DNA of 64,000 nucleotides from Bradyrhizobium diazoefficiens (GCF_018131185.1 NZ_JAFCJE010000004.1:248001-312000), one strand, 5' to 3'. Shown: positions 7,904-19,904, numbered from the stretch's first letter. Numbers and translations are program-made. Notes: generated from the letters alone by a model not told the origin.

Positions 7904-10780
7904 ATGATCGAGAAAAATTACCAGCCCGCCGATATCGAAGCCCGCATGTCCGTGGTGTGGGAGGACAGCCTTGCCTTCAAGGCCGGCCGTCCCGACCGCC
8001 GCGACGCCGTGCCGTTTACCATCGTGATCCCGCCGCCGAACGTGACGGGCTCGCTGCACATGGGCCATGCCCTCAACAACACGCTGCAGGACATCCTGTG
8101 CCGGTTCGAGCGCATGCGCGGCCGTGACGTGCTGTGGCAGCCCGGCACCGACCATGCCGGCATCGCGACCCAGATGGTGGTCGAGCGGCAGCTGATGGAA
8201 CGCCAGCAGCCCGGCCGGCGCGAGATGGGGCGCGAGAAATTCCTGGAGCGGGTCTGGCAATGGAAAGCCGAGAGCGGCGACACCATCATCAACCAGCTCA
8301 AGCGGCTCGGCGCGTCCTGCGACTGGTCGCGCGAGCGCTTCACCATGGACGAGGGCCTGTCGAAAGCCGTCGTCAAGGTGTTCGTCGAACTGCACCGCGA
8401 GGGACTGATCTACAAGGACAAGCGGCTGGTGAACTGGGACACCAAGCTCTTGACCGCGATCTCGGATCTCGAAGTGCAGCAGACCGAGGTGAAGGGCCAC
8501 CTCTGGTATCTGCGCTATCCGATCGAGGGCAGGAATTTCAATCCCGAGGATCCCTCGACCTTCATCGTCGTCGCCACCACGCGCCCCGAGACCATGCTCG
8601 GCGACACCGGCGTTGCCGTGCATCCCGAGGATGAGCGCTATCAGAAGCTCGTCGGCAAGAACGTGATCCTGCCGCTGGTCGGCCGCAAGATCGCGATCGT
8701 TGCCGACGACTATTCCGATCCGGAAAAGGGCTCGGGCGCGGTGAAGATCACCCCGGCGCACGATTTCAACGACTTCGAGGTCGGCAATCGCCACGGCCTG
8801 CGCCGCATCAGCGTGATCGACAGGGAAGGCTGCCTCGATCTCGTCGACAACGAGGACTATCTGCGCGACCTGCCCGAAGGCGCATCGCAGTTCGCCGAGG
8901 AATTCCACAAGGTCGATCGCTTCGTCGCGCGTAAGCGCATCGTCGAGCGGTTGGAATCGTTCGGCTTCGTCGAGCGGATCGAGCCGCACACCCACATGGT
9001 GCCGCACGGCGACCGCTCGAACAGCGTGATCGAGCCATATTTGACCGACCAGTGGTACGTCGACGCGAAGACACTCGCGAAACCCGCGATCGCGGCGGTC
9101 CGCTCGGGTGAAACCTCCTTCGTGCCGAAGAACTGGGAAAAGACCTATTTCGAATGGATGGAGAACATCCAGCCCTGGTGCATCTCGCGCCAGCTCTGGT
9201 GGGGCCATCAGATTCCGGCCTGGTACGGCCCTGACGGCAAGGTGTTCGTCGCCGAAACCGAGGAGGAGGCCGTCAGCCACGCGCTCGGCTATTACGTCGA
9301 GCAGGAGGTCATCACCGTCGAGCAGGGCCGCGAGATGGCGCTCGACCGCAACAAGCGCGAAGGCTTCATCACGCGCGACGAGGACGTGCTCGACACCTGG
9401 TTCTCCTCGGCGCTGTGGCCGTTCTCGACGCTCGGCTGGCCCGAAGACGCCCCCGAGGTGCAGCGCTACTATCCGACCAACGCGCTGGTGACCGGCTTCG
9501 ACATCATCTTCTTCTGGGTCGCCCGCATGATGATGATGGGCCTGCACTTCATGAAGGAGGTGCCGTTCTCGACCATCTACATCCACGCCCTCGTCCGCGA
9601 CGAGAAGGGCGCCAAGATGTCGAAGTCGAAGGGCAACGTCATCGATCCCCTCAGCCTGATCGACGAATACGGCGCGGACGCGCTGCGCTTCACGCTGGCC
9701 GCGATGGCGGCGCAGGGGCGCGATATCAAGCTCGCCACCAGCCGCGTCGAGGGCTATCGCAATTTCGCGACCAAGCTCTGGAATGCGTCCCGCTTCGCCG
9801 AGATGAACCACTGCGCCGTGCCGGATGGTTTCGAGCCTGCCAAAGCGAAGGAGACGCTGAACCGCTGGATCGCGCATGAGAGCGCGCACACCACGCGCGA
9901 GGTGACCGAGGCGATCGAAGCCTATCGCTTCAACGATGCCGCGGGGGCGATCTATCGCTTCGTCTGGAACGTCTATTGCGACTGGTATGTCGAGCTCGCC
10001 AAGCCCGTGCTGCTTGGCCCGGACAGTCCCGCCAAGGACGAGACCCGCGCCATGGTCGCCTGGGCGCGCGACGAGATCCTGAAGCTGCTGCACCCCTTCA
10101 TGCCCTTCATCACCGAAGAGTTGTGGGAGGTGACGGCAAAGCGCGACGGCCTGCTCGCACTGGCGCCGTGGCCGCTGAAGCGGGACGAGCCGACACCGGA
10201 GCAGCTTGCGATGCTTGCGGCGACGACAGGGCCGATCGATCCGCTCAGCTCGCCGGCCTGGGTGCTGCCGATCTTCGACCATGCCGACTTCACTGACCCT
10301 GCGGCCGAGGCCGAAATCGGCTGGGTCATCGACCTCGTCACTCAGATCCGCTCGGTGCGCGCCGAGATGAACATCCCGCCGGCGACGCTGACGGCGCTGG
10401 TGCTCGCCGGCGCATCGACTGAAACGAAGGAGCGCGCGCCGCGCTGGACCGATGTCATCAAGCGCATGGCGCGGCTGTCGGACATCTCCTTCGCCGACCG
10501 TGCGCCCGACGGTGCGGTTCAGTTGCTCGTGCGCGGCGAGGTGGCCGCGCTGCCGCTCAAGGGCGTGATCGACGTCGCCGCCGAACGCACGCGTCTCGAC
10601 AAGGAGATCGGCAAGGCCGACGCCGACATCAAGCGCGCCGAATCCAAGCTGGCGAACGAGAAATTCGTCGCCAACGCGGCCGAGGAGGTCGTCGAGGAGG
10701 AGCGCGAAAAGCGCGAGGCCGCGCTGGCACGCAAGGCCAAGCTGCTCGAAGCCATGGAACGGCTGAAGCAGGCGTCCTGA
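7904..10780 (+). CDS. valS: valine--tRNA ligase
   Basis: 958 aa, the normal length. Class I signature HMGH at residues 52-55 and KMSKS at 571-575 are intact. The CP1 editing domain (about 200-400) and the C-terminal coiled-coil arm (about 895-955, rich in Lys/Glu/Ala) are present. It charges tRNA-Val and hydrolyses mischarged threonine. Its stop is followed directly by a 20-nt remnant of an intergenic repeat and the convergent glycosylase gene. Confidence 0.97.
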   Translation: MIEKNYQPADIEARMSVVWEDSLAFKAGRPDRRDAVPFTIVIPPPNVTGSLHMGHALNNTLQDILCRFERMRGRDVLWQPGTDHAGIATQMVVERQLMERQQPGRREMGREKFLERVWQWKAESGDTIINQLKRLGASCDWSRERFTMDEGLSKAVVKVFVELHREGLIYKDKRLVNWDTKLLTAISDLEVQQTEVKGHLWYLRYPIEGRNFNPEDPSTFIVVATTRPETMLGDTGVAVHPEDERYQKLVGKNVILPLVGRKIAIVADDYSDPEKGSGAVKITPAHDFNDFEVGNRHGLRRISVIDREGCLDLVDNEDYLRDLPEGASQFAEEFHKVDRFVARKRIVERLESFGFVERIEPHTHMVPHGDRSNSVIEPYLTDQWYVDAKTLAKPAIAAVRSGETSFVPKNWEKTYFEWMENIQPWCISRQLWWGHQIPAWYGPDGKVFVAETEEEAVSHALGYYVEQEVITVEQGREMALDRNKREGFITRDEDVLDTWFSSALWPFSTLGWPEDAPEVQRYYPTNALVTGFDIIFFWVARMMMMGLHFMKEVPFSTIYIHALVRDEKGAKMSKSKGNVIDPLSLIDEYGADALRFTLAAMAAQGRDIKLATSRVEGYRNFATKLWNASRFAEMNHCAVPDGFEPAKAKETLNRWIAHESAHTTREVTEAIEAYRFNDAAGAIYRFVWNVYCDWYVELAKPVLLGPDSPAKDETRAMVAWARDEILKLLHPFMPFITEELWEVTAKRDGLLALAPWPLKRDEPTPEQLAMLAATTGPIDPLSSPAWVLPIFDHADFTDPAAEAEIGWVIDLVTQIRSVRAEMNIPPATLTALVLAGASTETKERAPRWTDVIKRMARLSDISFADRAPDGAVQLLVRGEVAALPLKGVIDVAAERTRLDKEIGKADADIKRAESKLANEKFVANAAEEVVEEEREKREAALARKAKLLEAMERLKQAS

Positions 10781-10800
10781 AGCGTTTTCCAGCGAAGTGG
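10781..10800. repeat. truncated copy of GCGTTTTC-type intergenic repeat
   Basis: The 20 nt directly after valS match the start of the longer repeat at 23840-23896 at 18 of 20 positions. It appears to be a decayed or partial copy between two convergent genes. Confidence 0.5.
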
Positions 10801-10814
10801 AATGGGCTCTGTCC

Positions 10815-11417
10815 CTATTTCGGAAACGGCTTGCTGAGAAACTTCGAGCCCCTGACGCCGTAGCGCCAGGGCAGCTCGACCGCCTTTGTAATGCCGATCC
10901 GGATGCCGGTCACGACCTCGACGTCCTCCGTCCGCGCAAGCAGTGCGATCGGCGGCCGGTCCAGCGGCAGGGCGTTGTGCGCGATGGTGATGCCGAGCGC
11001 CTCGGTCAGCTTGCCCGGGCCCGAGCAGAGCGCCTGCAAATCCTGGAGATGACGGCGGCGGCGCATCGCAGCCAAGCCATGCGTCGGCTCCAGCGCGCGG
11101 ATCAGCACGGCGCTCGCCGAGCCTTCCTCCTCGCAGACAAAATTGACGCACCAGTGGATGCCGTAGGAACGGTAGACATAGGCATAGCCGGGAGGGCCGA
11201 ACATCACCTGGTTCCGCGGCGTCGGCCCGTTATAAGAATGCGCGGCCGGATCGGTATGATGATAGGCCTCGACCTCGACGATGATGCCGCCGACGCCGTC
11301 GACCAGCATCGTCGCGCCGATCAGGTCGGGCGCGACCTCGTGGACGCTGCGGCCGAAAAAGGCACGCTTGAGCGGCTTGCCGAGCCGCGGTGTTGATGTC
11401 TTCGGAGGTGGAGCCAT
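10815..11417 (-). CDS. 3-methyladenine DNA glycosylase (AAG/Mpg family)
   Basis: 200 aa, the usual length. Family motifs are visible: [20 protein letters not shown] carrying the catalytic Glu, [16 protein letters not shown], and [11 protein letters not shown]. The enzyme excises alkylated purines such as 3-methyladenine in base-excision repair. It is convergent with valS and divergent from lipA, with a 130-nt intergenic region in which promoters for both should lie. Confidence 0.92.
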   Translation of the reverse strand: MAPPPKTSTPRLGKPLKRAFFGRSVHEVAPDLIGATMLVDGVGGIIVEVEAYHHTDPAAHSYNGPTPRNQVMFGPPGYAYVYRSYGIHWCVNFVCEEEGSASAVLIRALEPTHGLAAMRRRRHLQDLQALCSGPGKLTEALGITIAHNALPLDRPPIALLARTEDVEVVTGIRIGITKAVELPWRYGVRGSKFLSKPFPK

Positions 11418-11547
11418 TCGAGGTGAGAATCGCTTGAGAACAGAGCAGGATATTGCCCATATCTGCCATGTTCCCTGAAGCGGTGCGAGCCGGGTTGCGA
11501 TGCCTGTCCAGACCGACTAGGTAGGACCTGAACAGACCGGACACCCC

Positions 11548-12504
11548 ATGGTCGTTATTGTCGATACCATCTCGAACCCGCTGCGCCCGCGCCACCCCGA
11601 AAAGGTGAACCGGCCTGACTCCGCTTCCCCGCCGAAGCCGGACTGGATCCGCGTGCGCGCCCCCAATACCCGCGGCTATGCCGACACCCGCAACATCGTG
11701 CGGTCCAACGGCCTGCACACGGTATGCGAGGAGGCGGGCTGCCCGAACATCGGTGAGTGCTGGGACAAGAAGCACGCCACCTTCATGATCATGGGTGACA
11801 CCTGCACCCGTGCCTGCGCCTTCTGCAACGTCAAGACCGGCCTGCCGAATGCGCTGGACGCAGCGGAGCCGCAGAACGTCGCCGAGGCCGTCGCCAAGCT
11901 TGGCCTTGCCCATGTCGTCATCACCTCGGTCGACCGCGACGACCTCGCTGATGGCGGCGCCCAGCATTTCGCGGAGACGATCCGCGCCATCCGCGCGGCA
12001 TGTCCCTCGACCACGATCGAGATCCTCACGCCCGACTTCCTGCGCAAACAAGGCGCGCTCGAAGTGGTCGTTGCCGCCAAGCCCGACGTCTTCAACCACA
12101 ATCTCGAGACCGTGCCGTCGCGCTATCTCACGGTGCGGCCCGGCGCGCGCTATTTCCACTCGATCCGGCTGTTGCAGCGGGTCAAGGAACTCGATCCCAC
12201 CATCTTCACCAAGTCCGGCATCATGGTCGGCCTCGGCGAGGAGCGCCACGAGGTGCAGCAGGTGATGGACGATCTGCGCTCGGCCGAGGTCGATTTCCTG
12301 ACCATCGGCCAGTATCTCCAGCCGACCCGCAAGCACCACGCCGTGATGCGCTATGTGCCGCCGGACGAGTTCGCCTCCTACGAGAAGGTTGCCTATACCA
12401 AGGGCTTCCTGATGGTGTCGGCGAGCCCGCTCACCCGCTCGTCGCATCATGCCGGCGAGGATTTCGCGAGACTGAAGGCCGCGCGGGCCGCGACCGCCCG
12501 CTGA
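11548..12504 (+). CDS. lipA: lipoyl synthase
   Basis: 318 aa. The auxiliary cluster motif C-x4-C-x5-C is at Cys60, Cys65 and Cys71, and the radical-SAM C-x3-C-x2-C is at Cys86, Cys90 and Cys93. It inserts two sulfur atoms into octanoyl groups on lipoyl domains of dehydrogenase complexes. It is followed after only 6 nt by the RatA-like gene, a pairing often seen in alphaproteobacteria, so translation is probably coupled. Confidence 0.97.
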   Translation: MVVIVDTISNPLRPRHPEKVNRPDSASPPKPDWIRVRAPNTRGYADTRNIVRSNGLHTVCEEAGCPNIGECWDKKHATFMIMGDTCTRACAFCNVKTGLPNALDAAEPQNVAEAVAKLGLAHVVITSVDRDDLADGGAQHFAETIRAIRAACPSTTIEILTPDFLRKQGALEVVVAAKPDVFNHNLETVPSRYLTVRPGARYFHSIRLLQRVKELDPTIFTKSGIMVGLGEERHEVQQVMDDLRSAEVDFLTIGQYLQPTRKHHAVMRYVPPDEFASYEKVAYTKGFLMVSASPLTRSSHHAGEDFARLKAARAATAR

Positions 12505-12510
12505 ACCGCC

Positions 12511-12993
12511 ATGCCCAAATTTTCGAGCAAGCGCCGTGTCAATCACAGCGCCTCCGAGATGTTCGATCTGGTCGCCGACGTCGAGCGCTATCCGGAGTTC
12601 GTGCCGCTGTGCAGCGCGTTGAAGGTGCGCCAACGGATGGCCAAGCCCGACGGCACCGAGGTGCTGGTCGCTGACATGACGGTGTCGTTCAAGCTGGTCA
12701 AGGAATCCTTCACCAGCCGGGTGAGCCTCGACCGCGCCAATTTGAAAATTCTCGTCGAGTATCTGCAAGGCCCTTTCAGCAATCTCGAAAACCGCTGGAC
12801 GTTCGAGCCCAAAGGCCAAGAGCAGGGCGATGGCGTCTGCGACGTCGGGTTCTTCCTGTCCTACGAGTTCAGGAGCCGCATGCTTGCACTGTTGATGGGC
12901 TCGATGTTCGATGCCGCCTTCGCGCGATTCTCCACCGCCTTCGAGAAGCGGGCGGATGCGATCTACGGGCGACCGAAGCTGGCCTCGTCGTAG
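12511..12993 (+). CDS. RatA/Coq10-type START-domain (SRPBCC) protein
   Basis: 160 aa, one SRPBCC/polyketide-cyclase fold, with the family opening (NHSASEMFDLVADVERYPEF) and a central beta-sheet ending in a long C-terminal helix. Relatives bind ubiquinone (Coq10) or, in enterobacteria, were named RatA. In this lineage a role in quinone handling is more likely than toxin activity, but that is inference. It lies 6 nt after lipA and is probably cotranscribed. Confidence 0.85.
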   Translation: MPKFSSKRRVNHSASEMFDLVADVERYPEFVPLCSALKVRQRMAKPDGTEVLVADMTVSFKLVKESFTSRVSLDRANLKILVEYLQGPFSNLENRWTFEPKGQEQGDGVCDVGFFLSYEFRSRMLALLMGSMFDAAFARFSTAFEKRADAIYGRPKLASS

Positions 12994-13095
12994 TCTTTAA
13001 GATCGGGAGTGTCGGGCCGTGTTCCCCTCGGCCGCCACGAGGGATCAATTCGCACTGCCGCGAGTTCAGTACGGATTGTCCGGGTTGGAGCTGCC

Positions 13096-13875
13096 ATGAC
13101 GATCAATTTCGACACGCTGAAGGCCTCGCTCGTCCTGTATGGCTTGAACGCGATCTATGCGGTGCTGTTGCTCGCGATCGGCTGGTATCTGTCCGGCGCG
13201 ATGCAGCGGTTCGTCACTCGCCTGTTGAACGTCACGCACCGCGTCGACCCGCTGGTGACCTTGTTCGTGGGCAGTCTTGCGCGCTACGGCGTGCTCGCGG
13301 TGGTCGGCATCGCCGTGCTCCAGCTCTTCGGCATCCAGACCGCGAGCCTTGTCGCCGTGCTGGGCGCGACATCACTCGCCATCGGCCTCGCGCTTCAAGG
13401 CACGCTCTCCAATCTTGCGGCCGGCGTGATGCTGCTGCTGTTCCGGCCCTTTCACATCGGCGACGACGTCGAGGTGGCCGGAAAGGCGGGCAAGGTGAAG
13501 TCGCTGTCGCTGTTCATGACCGAGCTGGTCGCGCCCGACAACACGCAGATCCTGTTGCCGAACGGGCAGGTATGGGGCGCGGCCATCATCAACCACAGCG
13601 CCTACCCCGGCACGGGAGAGGTCAAGGTGGCTTTTCCGGTCCCGGCCGGCGCGGTCAATACGCTTGCGGATCGCATCCTCGAGGAGCTTCGCAACGACTC
13701 TCGCATCGACGACCAGGCGCAACCGACGGTCTCGGTCACAAAGGTGCTCGATGTCGGCAATCCCGCGGCACCGATCCTGGAATTGACGGTCAGCGCGAAG
13801 GCGAAACCCTCGGAGGTCGGAGCGGTCAAGCAGTGCGTGCTCGACCATGCCAGCGCGCTGCTCGCGGTGGCGTGA
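13096..13875 (+). CDS. MscS-type small-conductance mechanosensitive channel
   Basis: 259 aa, typical for minimal MscS. There are three membrane helices (about residues 10-35, 55-80 and 85-115). The pore helix region is Ala/Gly-rich (LGATSLAIGLALQGTLSNLAAG) and leads into the MscS beta domain (FRPFHIGDDVEVAGKAGKV) and a cytoplasmic C-terminal domain. It releases solutes on osmotic downshock. ATG 13096 is preceded by GGAG at 13087-13090; an upstream GTG in the same frame is less likely. Confidence 0.92.
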   Translation: MTINFDTLKASLVLYGLNAIYAVLLLAIGWYLSGAMQRFVTRLLNVTHRVDPLVTLFVGSLARYGVLAVVGIAVLQLFGIQTASLVAVLGATSLAIGLALQGTLSNLAAGVMLLLFRPFHIGDDVEVAGKAGKVKSLSLFMTELVAPDNTQILLPNGQVWGAAIINHSAYPGTGEVKVAFPVPAGAVNTLADRILEELRNDSRIDDQAQPTVSVTKVLDVGNPAAPILELTVSAKAKPSEVGAVKQCVLDHASALLAVA

Positions 13876-13881
13876 GGCGCG

Positions 13882-14487
13882 TCAGCTCCGTGGCGACCGC
13901 GTCGGCCTGCGCTTCACCGCGTGCCGGCGCGGCGAGCGGGTGACGCGCGGGCGCAGGCGGGTTGCGGCGGCGCGCGGCTTGGTCGGGGTCTGCGGGCCGC
14001 GGGCGAGATCCATCAGCATGCGCAGCGCCTCGACGACGGAGCGTTGACGCACGGCGGTGCGGCCGATCGCGCCAAAACGATGCTCGCGGTGGATGATGCG
14101 GCCATCGCGCGCGGCTGCTGCGAAGTGTACGAGACCGACCGGCTTGCCGGGCGTTGCACCGCCGGGACCGGCAATGCCGGTGATGGCGACGGCGAGATCG
14201 ACGCCGGCACGCTCCAGCGCGCCGACGGCCATCGCGGTCGCGGTTTCCTTGCTGACGGCGCCGAAATTGGTGAGCGTGCTCGCCTCGATCCCGAGCATCG
14301 CGCGCTTGGCATCGTTGGAATAGGTGACGAAGCCGCGATCGATGACATCAGAGGAGCCGGGGATGTCGGTCAGCGCGCCGGCAACAAGGCCGCCGGTGCA
14401 GGACTCAGCGGTCGCGATCGTCAGCTTGCGCATCCGGCACAGATCGAGCAGCGAGCGGGAGAGGGCGCGTGCGTCGCTGCCGCCCAT
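13882..14487 (-). CDS. CinA C-terminal family protein (nicotinamide-nucleotide amidase type)
   Basis: 201 aa. The CinA amidohydrolase domain covers about residues 8-160, including the ATAESCTGG motif and GIAGPGG. The last 35 residues are a very Arg-rich tail. Family members deamidate NMN in pyridine-nucleotide recycling; this form lacks the N-terminal MoCF-like domain of full CinA. Its start is 4 nt after the ispDF stop, so it is cotranscribed with it. It ends 6 nt from the convergent MscS gene. Confidence 0.85.
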   Translation of the reverse strand: MGGSDARALSRSLLDLCRMRKLTIATAESCTGGLVAGALTDIPGSSDVIDRGFVTYSNDAKRAMLGIEASTLTNFGAVSKETATAMAVGALERAGVDLAVAITGIAGPGGATPGKPVGLVHFAAAARDGRIIHREHRFGAIGRTAVRQRSVVEALRMLMDLARGPQTPTKPRAAATRLRPRVTRSPRRHAVKRRPTRSPRS

Positions 14488-14491
14488 GATC

Positions 14492-15673
14492 CTACATGCT
14501 CCAGGGAAGACGGATGGTGGCGCTCGCGGTGGCCGCGATGCCTTCCTCGCGACCGGTGAAGCCGAGCCGCTCGCTGGTGGTCGCCTTCACCGCGACGCGC
14601 GAGACGTCGATGCCGGAGATCTCGGCGATGCGTGCGCGCATGGTGTCGCGCAACGGGCCGATCTTCGGCCGCTCGCAGATCATGGTGACCTCGAGATTGG
14701 CGATGCGGCCGCCGCGCTGGGTGACGCGCTCGATGGCGTATTTCAGGAACTGGTCGGAGGAGGCGCCCTTCCACTTCGCATCGCTCGGCGGAAAGTGCGA
14801 TCCGATGTCGCCGTCGGCGAGCGCGCCGAGGATGGCGTCGACCAGCGCATGCAGGCCGACATCGCCATCGGAATGGGCGAGAAAGCCTCTAGTATGCGGC
14901 ACGCGCACGCCGCAGAGCATGAGGTGGTCGCCCTCGCCGAAGGCGTGCACGTCGTAGCCGGTGCCGGTTCTGATGTCGCCGAGCTGGGCCGCCAGGCGCG
15001 CTTCCTCGCGCACGAAATCCTCGGGAGTGGTGAGCTTCATGTTGGCAACATCGCCTTCAAAGGTTGCAACCGTCAATCCCGCCCATTCGGCAATCGCGGC
15101 ATCGTCGGTGAAATCGCTACGGCCGTCCTTCGCCGCGCGACGATGCGCCTCGAGGATGACGTCGAAACGAAAGGATTGCGGCGTCTGCGCGATTCGCAGC
15201 CGCGCGCGATCCGGCGTGCCCTCGACGTGGCCGCCAGTGCCCGTGAGCTTGATCGTGTCGGTCACGGCAATGGCGGGGATCGCAGCGCCGGTGCGGCTCG
15301 CCGCCTCGATCGCACGCGAGATCAATCCTTCCGAGACGAAGGGGCGGGCGGCGTCATGGATCAGCACGATATCGGGCCGGTGCTTGACCAGGGCCTCGAG
15401 GCCGGCAAGCACGGACGCCTGCCGCGTCGCCCCGCCATTGGTCGGCGGCTCGTGCCCGAGCCCCGCGACCGCGGCCGTGAACATCGCGCTGTCATCGGGA
15501 TTCACCACCGGCTGCACCGCGAACACGTCGGCATGGCGGCTGAAGGCTTCCATGGCGCGATAGATCACGGGCACGCCGCCGATCTCGCGATATTGCTTCG
15601 GCCCGCCGGCGCCAGCGCGCAAGCCCCGACCGGCCGCGACAAGGACGACTGCGGTGCGCTGTGATTTCGCCAT
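14492..15673 (-). CDS. ispDF: bifunctional IspD/IspF enzyme of the MEP isoprenoid pathway
   Basis: 393 aa from ATG 15673; the frame can be opened at a TTG 9 nt upstream. The N-terminal IspD cytidylyltransferase domain (about residues 5-225) has the nucleotide loop [17 protein letters not shown]. The C-terminal IspF cyclodiphosphate synthase domain (about 235-393) has metal ligands Asp241 and His243 in GYDVHAF. It therefore does steps 3 and 5 of the MEP route to IPP/DMAPP. This fusion is well known in alphaproteobacteria. It is divergent from dusB. Confidence 0.96.
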   Translation of the reverse strand: MAKSQRTAVVLVAAGRGLRAGAGGPKQYREIGGVPVIYRAMEAFSRHADVFAVQPVVNPDDSAMFTAAVAGLGHEPPTNGGATRQASVLAGLEALVKHRPDIVLIHDAARPFVSEGLISRAIEAASRTGAAIPAIAVTDTIKLTGTGGHVEGTPDRARLRIAQTPQSFRFDVILEAHRRAAKDGRSDFTDDAAIAEWAGLTVATFEGDVANMKLTTPEDFVREEARLAAQLGDIRTGTGYDVHAFGEGDHLMLCGVRVPHTRGFLAHSDGDVGLHALVDAILGALADGDIGSHFPPSDAKWKGASSDQFLKYAIERVTQRGGRIANLEVTMICERPKIGPLRDTMRARIAEISGIDVSRVAVKATTSERLGFTGREEGIAATASATIRLPWSM

Positions 15674-15838
15674 AGGACTCAAATACTCAATTGATGATGA
15701 AGAGTCGGGGAGTGGGGTGATTGCCGCATGCCTCTAGCACGGCAGGCCCGCAAAAAAAGGGGGTTTCCCCGGATTGTTGGAAACAGCATTTTGCTGCACT
15801 GCACTTGCAAGATTTGCAGAATTGTCTAAACTGTAGGC

Positions 15839-16954
15839 ATGACGCTTGACTGCACAAGAATTGTGCGCAAGATAGGTCATGGCAGGCGCGATGAGGCGCC
15901 GCCCAGTGACGAGACCCCTGTGACCGGTTCAGCAATATCCGGCTCTAAGCCGCTGAAAATAGGCGATATTGATGTCGCCACCCCGGTCTTCCTGGCGCCG
16001 ATGTCGGGGGTGACGGACTCGCCCGTCCGCAAGCTGGCCGCCGAGCTTGGGGCCGGTCTCGTCGTGTCCGAAATGACCGCGAGCGATGAGCTCGCCAACG
16101 GGCACCGGAGGTCCCGGTTGCGTTGCGAAGCCACCGGAATCGGCCCGCACGTGGTCCAGCTCGCCGGGTGCGAGACGCACTGGATGGCCGAGGGGGCCCG
16201 GATCGCCGAAGCCGAAGGCGCCGATATCATCGACATCAACATGGGCTGTCCGGCCCGCCACGTCACCGGCGGCCAGTCCGGCTCGGCCCTGATGCGCGAC
16301 CTCGACCATGCCGTCAGCCTGATCGAGGCGACCATCGCGGCGGTGAAGGTGCCGGTGACGCTGAAGATGCGGCTCGGCTGGGACGATCGGACGCGCAACG
16401 CACCGGAGCTGGCGCTGCGCGCGGAAGCCGCCGGAATCAAGCTCGTCACGGTGCATGGCCGCACCCGCAGCCAGTTCTACAAGGGCGAGGCCGATTGGGA
16501 TGCGATCCGCGCCGTGCGCGAAGCCATCGCCATTCCGCTCGTGGTCAACGGCGACATCACCACTTATGACAAGGCGCTCGCCGCCCTCGAGGCCTCCGGC
16601 GCCGATGCCGTGATGATCGGCCGCGGCGCGCAAGGCCAGCCCTGGCTTCCGGGCCAGATCGGCCGCCGCCTGAAGGGTGGGGCGGAGGAACTAGCGCCCT
16701 CGCTCGCGACCCAGCTGCATTATGTCCGCACGCTCTATGAGGGCGTCTGTGCCCTCTATGGTTTCCGCATCGGCCTCAGGCACGCCCGCAAGCATCTGGG
16801 CTGGGCGCTCGACGTCGCGGCAGAGGCGAGCCGGGCGCCGGCCGAGACGCTGAAATCCTGGCGCCAGAAGATCCTGACCTCCGAAGATCCGCGCCTCGTT
16901 CATCAATCGCTGCAAGACGCCTTCGACGATTTCGCGTGGAGGGCTGCAGCATGA
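15839..16954 (+). CDS. dusB: tRNA-dihydrouridine synthase (DusB/NifR3)
   Basis: 371 aa. The FMN-binding TIM barrel has [21 protein letters not shown] with the catalytic Cys, and [10 protein letters not shown]. The enzyme reduces uridines in the tRNA D-loop. The first 27 residues are not conserved-looking, and GTG 15920 could be the true start. The stop overlaps ntrB by 4 nt (ATGA), so it is the first gene of the nitrogen-regulation operon, as in other alphaproteobacteria where it was named nifR3. Confidence 0.93.
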   Translation: MTLDCTRIVRKIGHGRRDEAPPSDETPVTGSAISGSKPLKIGDIDVATPVFLAPMSGVTDSPVRKLAAELGAGLVVSEMTASDELANGHRRSRLRCEATGIGPHVVQLAGCETHWMAEGARIAEAEGADIIDINMGCPARHVTGGQSGSALMRDLDHAVSLIEATIAAVKVPVTLKMRLGWDDRTRNAPELALRAEAAGIKLVTVHGRTRSQFYKGEADWDAIRAVREAIAIPLVVNGDITTYDKALAALEASGADAVMIGRGAQGQPWLPGQIGRRLKGGAEELAPSLATQLHYVRTLYEGVCALYGFRIGLRHARKHLGWALDVAAEASRAPAETLKSWRQKILTSEDPRLVHQSLQDAFDDFAWRAAA

Positions 16955-18120
16955 CCTCGGCCGCCGAACATCGCCGCCCGTCCGACAGCGACGCGATCCT
17001 GGATGCGCTTCCCAATCCCGTGTTGATGATCGGGCCGGACGGCAAGATCGTCGCCGCCAACATCGCGACCGAAGCCTTCTTCGAGATCTCGACGCAATTC
17101 CTGAAGCGGCAGTCACTGAAGGAGCTGGTCCCGTTCGGCAGCCCTCTGCTGGCGCTGATCGACCAGGTGCGCTCGTCGAACTCGCCGGTCAACGAATACA
17201 AGGTCGATCTCGGCACGCCGCGCATGGGCGGCGACCGCCAGGTCGATCTGCACGTCGCCCCGCTCACCGAGCGGCCCGGCCATATCGTGGTAATGCTGCA
17301 GGAGCGCTCCATCGCCGACAAGATGGACCGCCAGCTTACCCATCGCAGCGCGGCGCGCTCGGTGATCGCGCTGGCCGCCATGCTGGCGCACGAGATCAAG
17401 AACCCGCTCTCCGGCATCCGCGGCGCGGCGCAGCTCCTGGAGCAGCAGGCCTCGTCGGAAGACCGCATGCTGACACGCCTGATCTGCGACGAGGCCGACC
17501 GCATCGTGACGCTGGTCGACCGCATGGAGGTGTTCGGCGACGAGCGCCCCGTGGTGCGCGGCCCCGTCAACATCCACTCCGTGCTCGACCACGTGAAGCG
17601 GCTGGCGCAGTCCGGCTTTGCCCGCAACATCCGCTTCATCGAGGATTACGATCCATCGCTGCCGCCGGTGCTGGCGAACCAGGACCAGTTGATCCAGGTG
17701 TTCCTCAACCTCGTGAAGAACGCCGCGGAAGCCCTGATCGACGTGCCCGACGCCGAGATCCAGCTCACCACCGCCTTCCGCCCCGGCGTGCGCCTGTCAG
17801 TCCCCGGTCAAAAATCCCGGGTATCCTTGCCGCTCGAATTCTGCGTGAAGGACAACGGACCGGGCGTGCCGGACGATCTCCTGCCCAACCTGTTCGACCC
17901 CTTCGTGACCACCAAGCAGACCGGCTCGGGGCTGGGACTTGCGCTGGTCGCCAAGATCGTCGGCGATCACGGGGGCATCATCGAATGCGAATCTCAGCCG
18001 CGCAAAACCACCTTCCGCGTGCTGATGCCGATGTATTCCACATCGGTGAAACATGCCGATCAAAGCAGTCGCGCCGACTCTGCCGGGAAGTCGTCGCCTG
18101 TGTCACAGGGGGCGAAATGA
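16951..18120 (+). CDS. ntrB: nitrogen regulation sensor kinase NtrB
   Basis: 389 aa from ATG 16951, which overlaps the dusB stop. An N-terminal PAS domain (about residues 15-115) is followed by the H-box with His147 in [13 protein letters not shown] and an ATP-binding domain with the N-box ([10 protein letters not shown]), DNGPGVP and GSGLGLAL. No membrane segments, as expected for this soluble kinase/phosphatase. NtrB phosphorylates NtrC under nitrogen limitation and is switched by PII proteins. ntrC starts 10 nt after its stop. Confidence 0.95.
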   Translation: MTSAAEHRRPSDSDAILDALPNPVLMIGPDGKIVAANIATEAFFEISTQFLKRQSLKELVPFGSPLLALIDQVRSSNSPVNEYKVDLGTPRMGGDRQVDLHVAPLTERPGHIVVMLQERSIADKMDRQLTHRSAARSVIALAAMLAHEIKNPLSGIRGAAQLLEQQASSEDRMLTRLICDEADRIVTLVDRMEVFGDERPVVRGPVNIHSVLDHVKRLAQSGFARNIRFIEDYDPSLPPVLANQDQLIQVFLNLVKNAAEALIDVPDAEIQLTTAFRPGVRLSVPGQKSRVSLPLEFCVKDNGPGVPDDLLPNLFDPFVTTKQTGSGLGLALVAKIVGDHGGIIECESQPRKTTFRVLMPMYSTSVKHADQSSRADSAGKSSPVSQGAK

Positions 18121-18129
18121 GGATTTACG

Positions 18130-19572
<1,443 letters not shown>

Positions 19573-19583
19573 CTCGCTTGCGA

Positions 19584-19602
19584 CAAACGCCACACGCGTT
19601 TG
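19584..19602 (+). terminator. hairpin after ntrC (first)
   Basis: CAAACGC (19584-19590) and GCGTTTG (19596-19602) form a perfect 7-bp stem with a 5-nt loop, 11 nt after the ntrC stop. Confidence 0.4.
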
Positions 19603-19611
19603 CGCGGAGGT

Positions 19612-19645
19612 GGCTCAGCTCCCCCTACCAAAGCGGAGCTGAGCC
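19612..19645 (+). terminator. hairpin after ntrC (second, strong)
   Basis: GGCTCAGCTCC (19612-19622) and GGAGCTGAGCC (19635-19645) form a perfect 11-bp stem with a 12-nt loop. With the preceding hairpin it probably ends or attenuates transcription from the dusB-ntrBC operon. Confidence 0.55.
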
Positions 19646-19763
19646 TGTCCGGATCGCGCTGGCCGTTGTGGCTGACGCGGTGAGCAGAAGTCCGAGACGG
19701 ACCTAATTGTTCCGCTGAAAAGGGACGATCCCGGCATTTGGCCGCAGGGCGCGCTGCCGCCCC

Positions 19764-19904
19764 TTATCTGACCAGGCGAGTTGATGTCGGCAGCATGGCA
19801 AAATCAGCTCGCTCCTGCAGACCTTGGCCATTGACCAGCAGGTCCGAGGCCACGATCAGCAGCAGCACAGCCGAAGCCATTATCGCGAGAAAGATCCTGT
19901 CCAT
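19764..19904 (-). CDS. possible small single-pass membrane protein (46 aa)
   Basis: A 46-codon frame on the minus strand inside the 509-nt ntrC-ntrY gap: ATG at 19904, TAA at 19764. The product has a basic N-terminus (MDR), a hydrophobic segment of about 20 residues (IFLAIMASAVLLLIVAS) and a short soluble tail. That is a plausible small inner-membrane protein. No clear ribosome site is visible, and the opposite strand is open too, so coding is not certain. Confidence 0.4.
   Translation of the reverse strand: MDRIFLAIMASAVLLLIVASDLLVNGQGLQERADFAMLPTSTRLVR

Noticed and set aside
7664-10282. 872-codon minus-strand frame opposite valS
   Set aside because: Mirror of the valS codon pattern; the plus strand encodes an unmistakable valine--tRNA ligase.
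14324-15664. 446-codon plus-strand frame opposite ispDF
   Set aside because: Antisense to a clear bifunctional enzyme; no ribosome site.
15687-15935. 82-codon Cys-rich minus-strand frame between ispDF and dusB
   Set aside because: Overlaps the dusB start region, lacks a good start signal and resembles translated promoter DNA.
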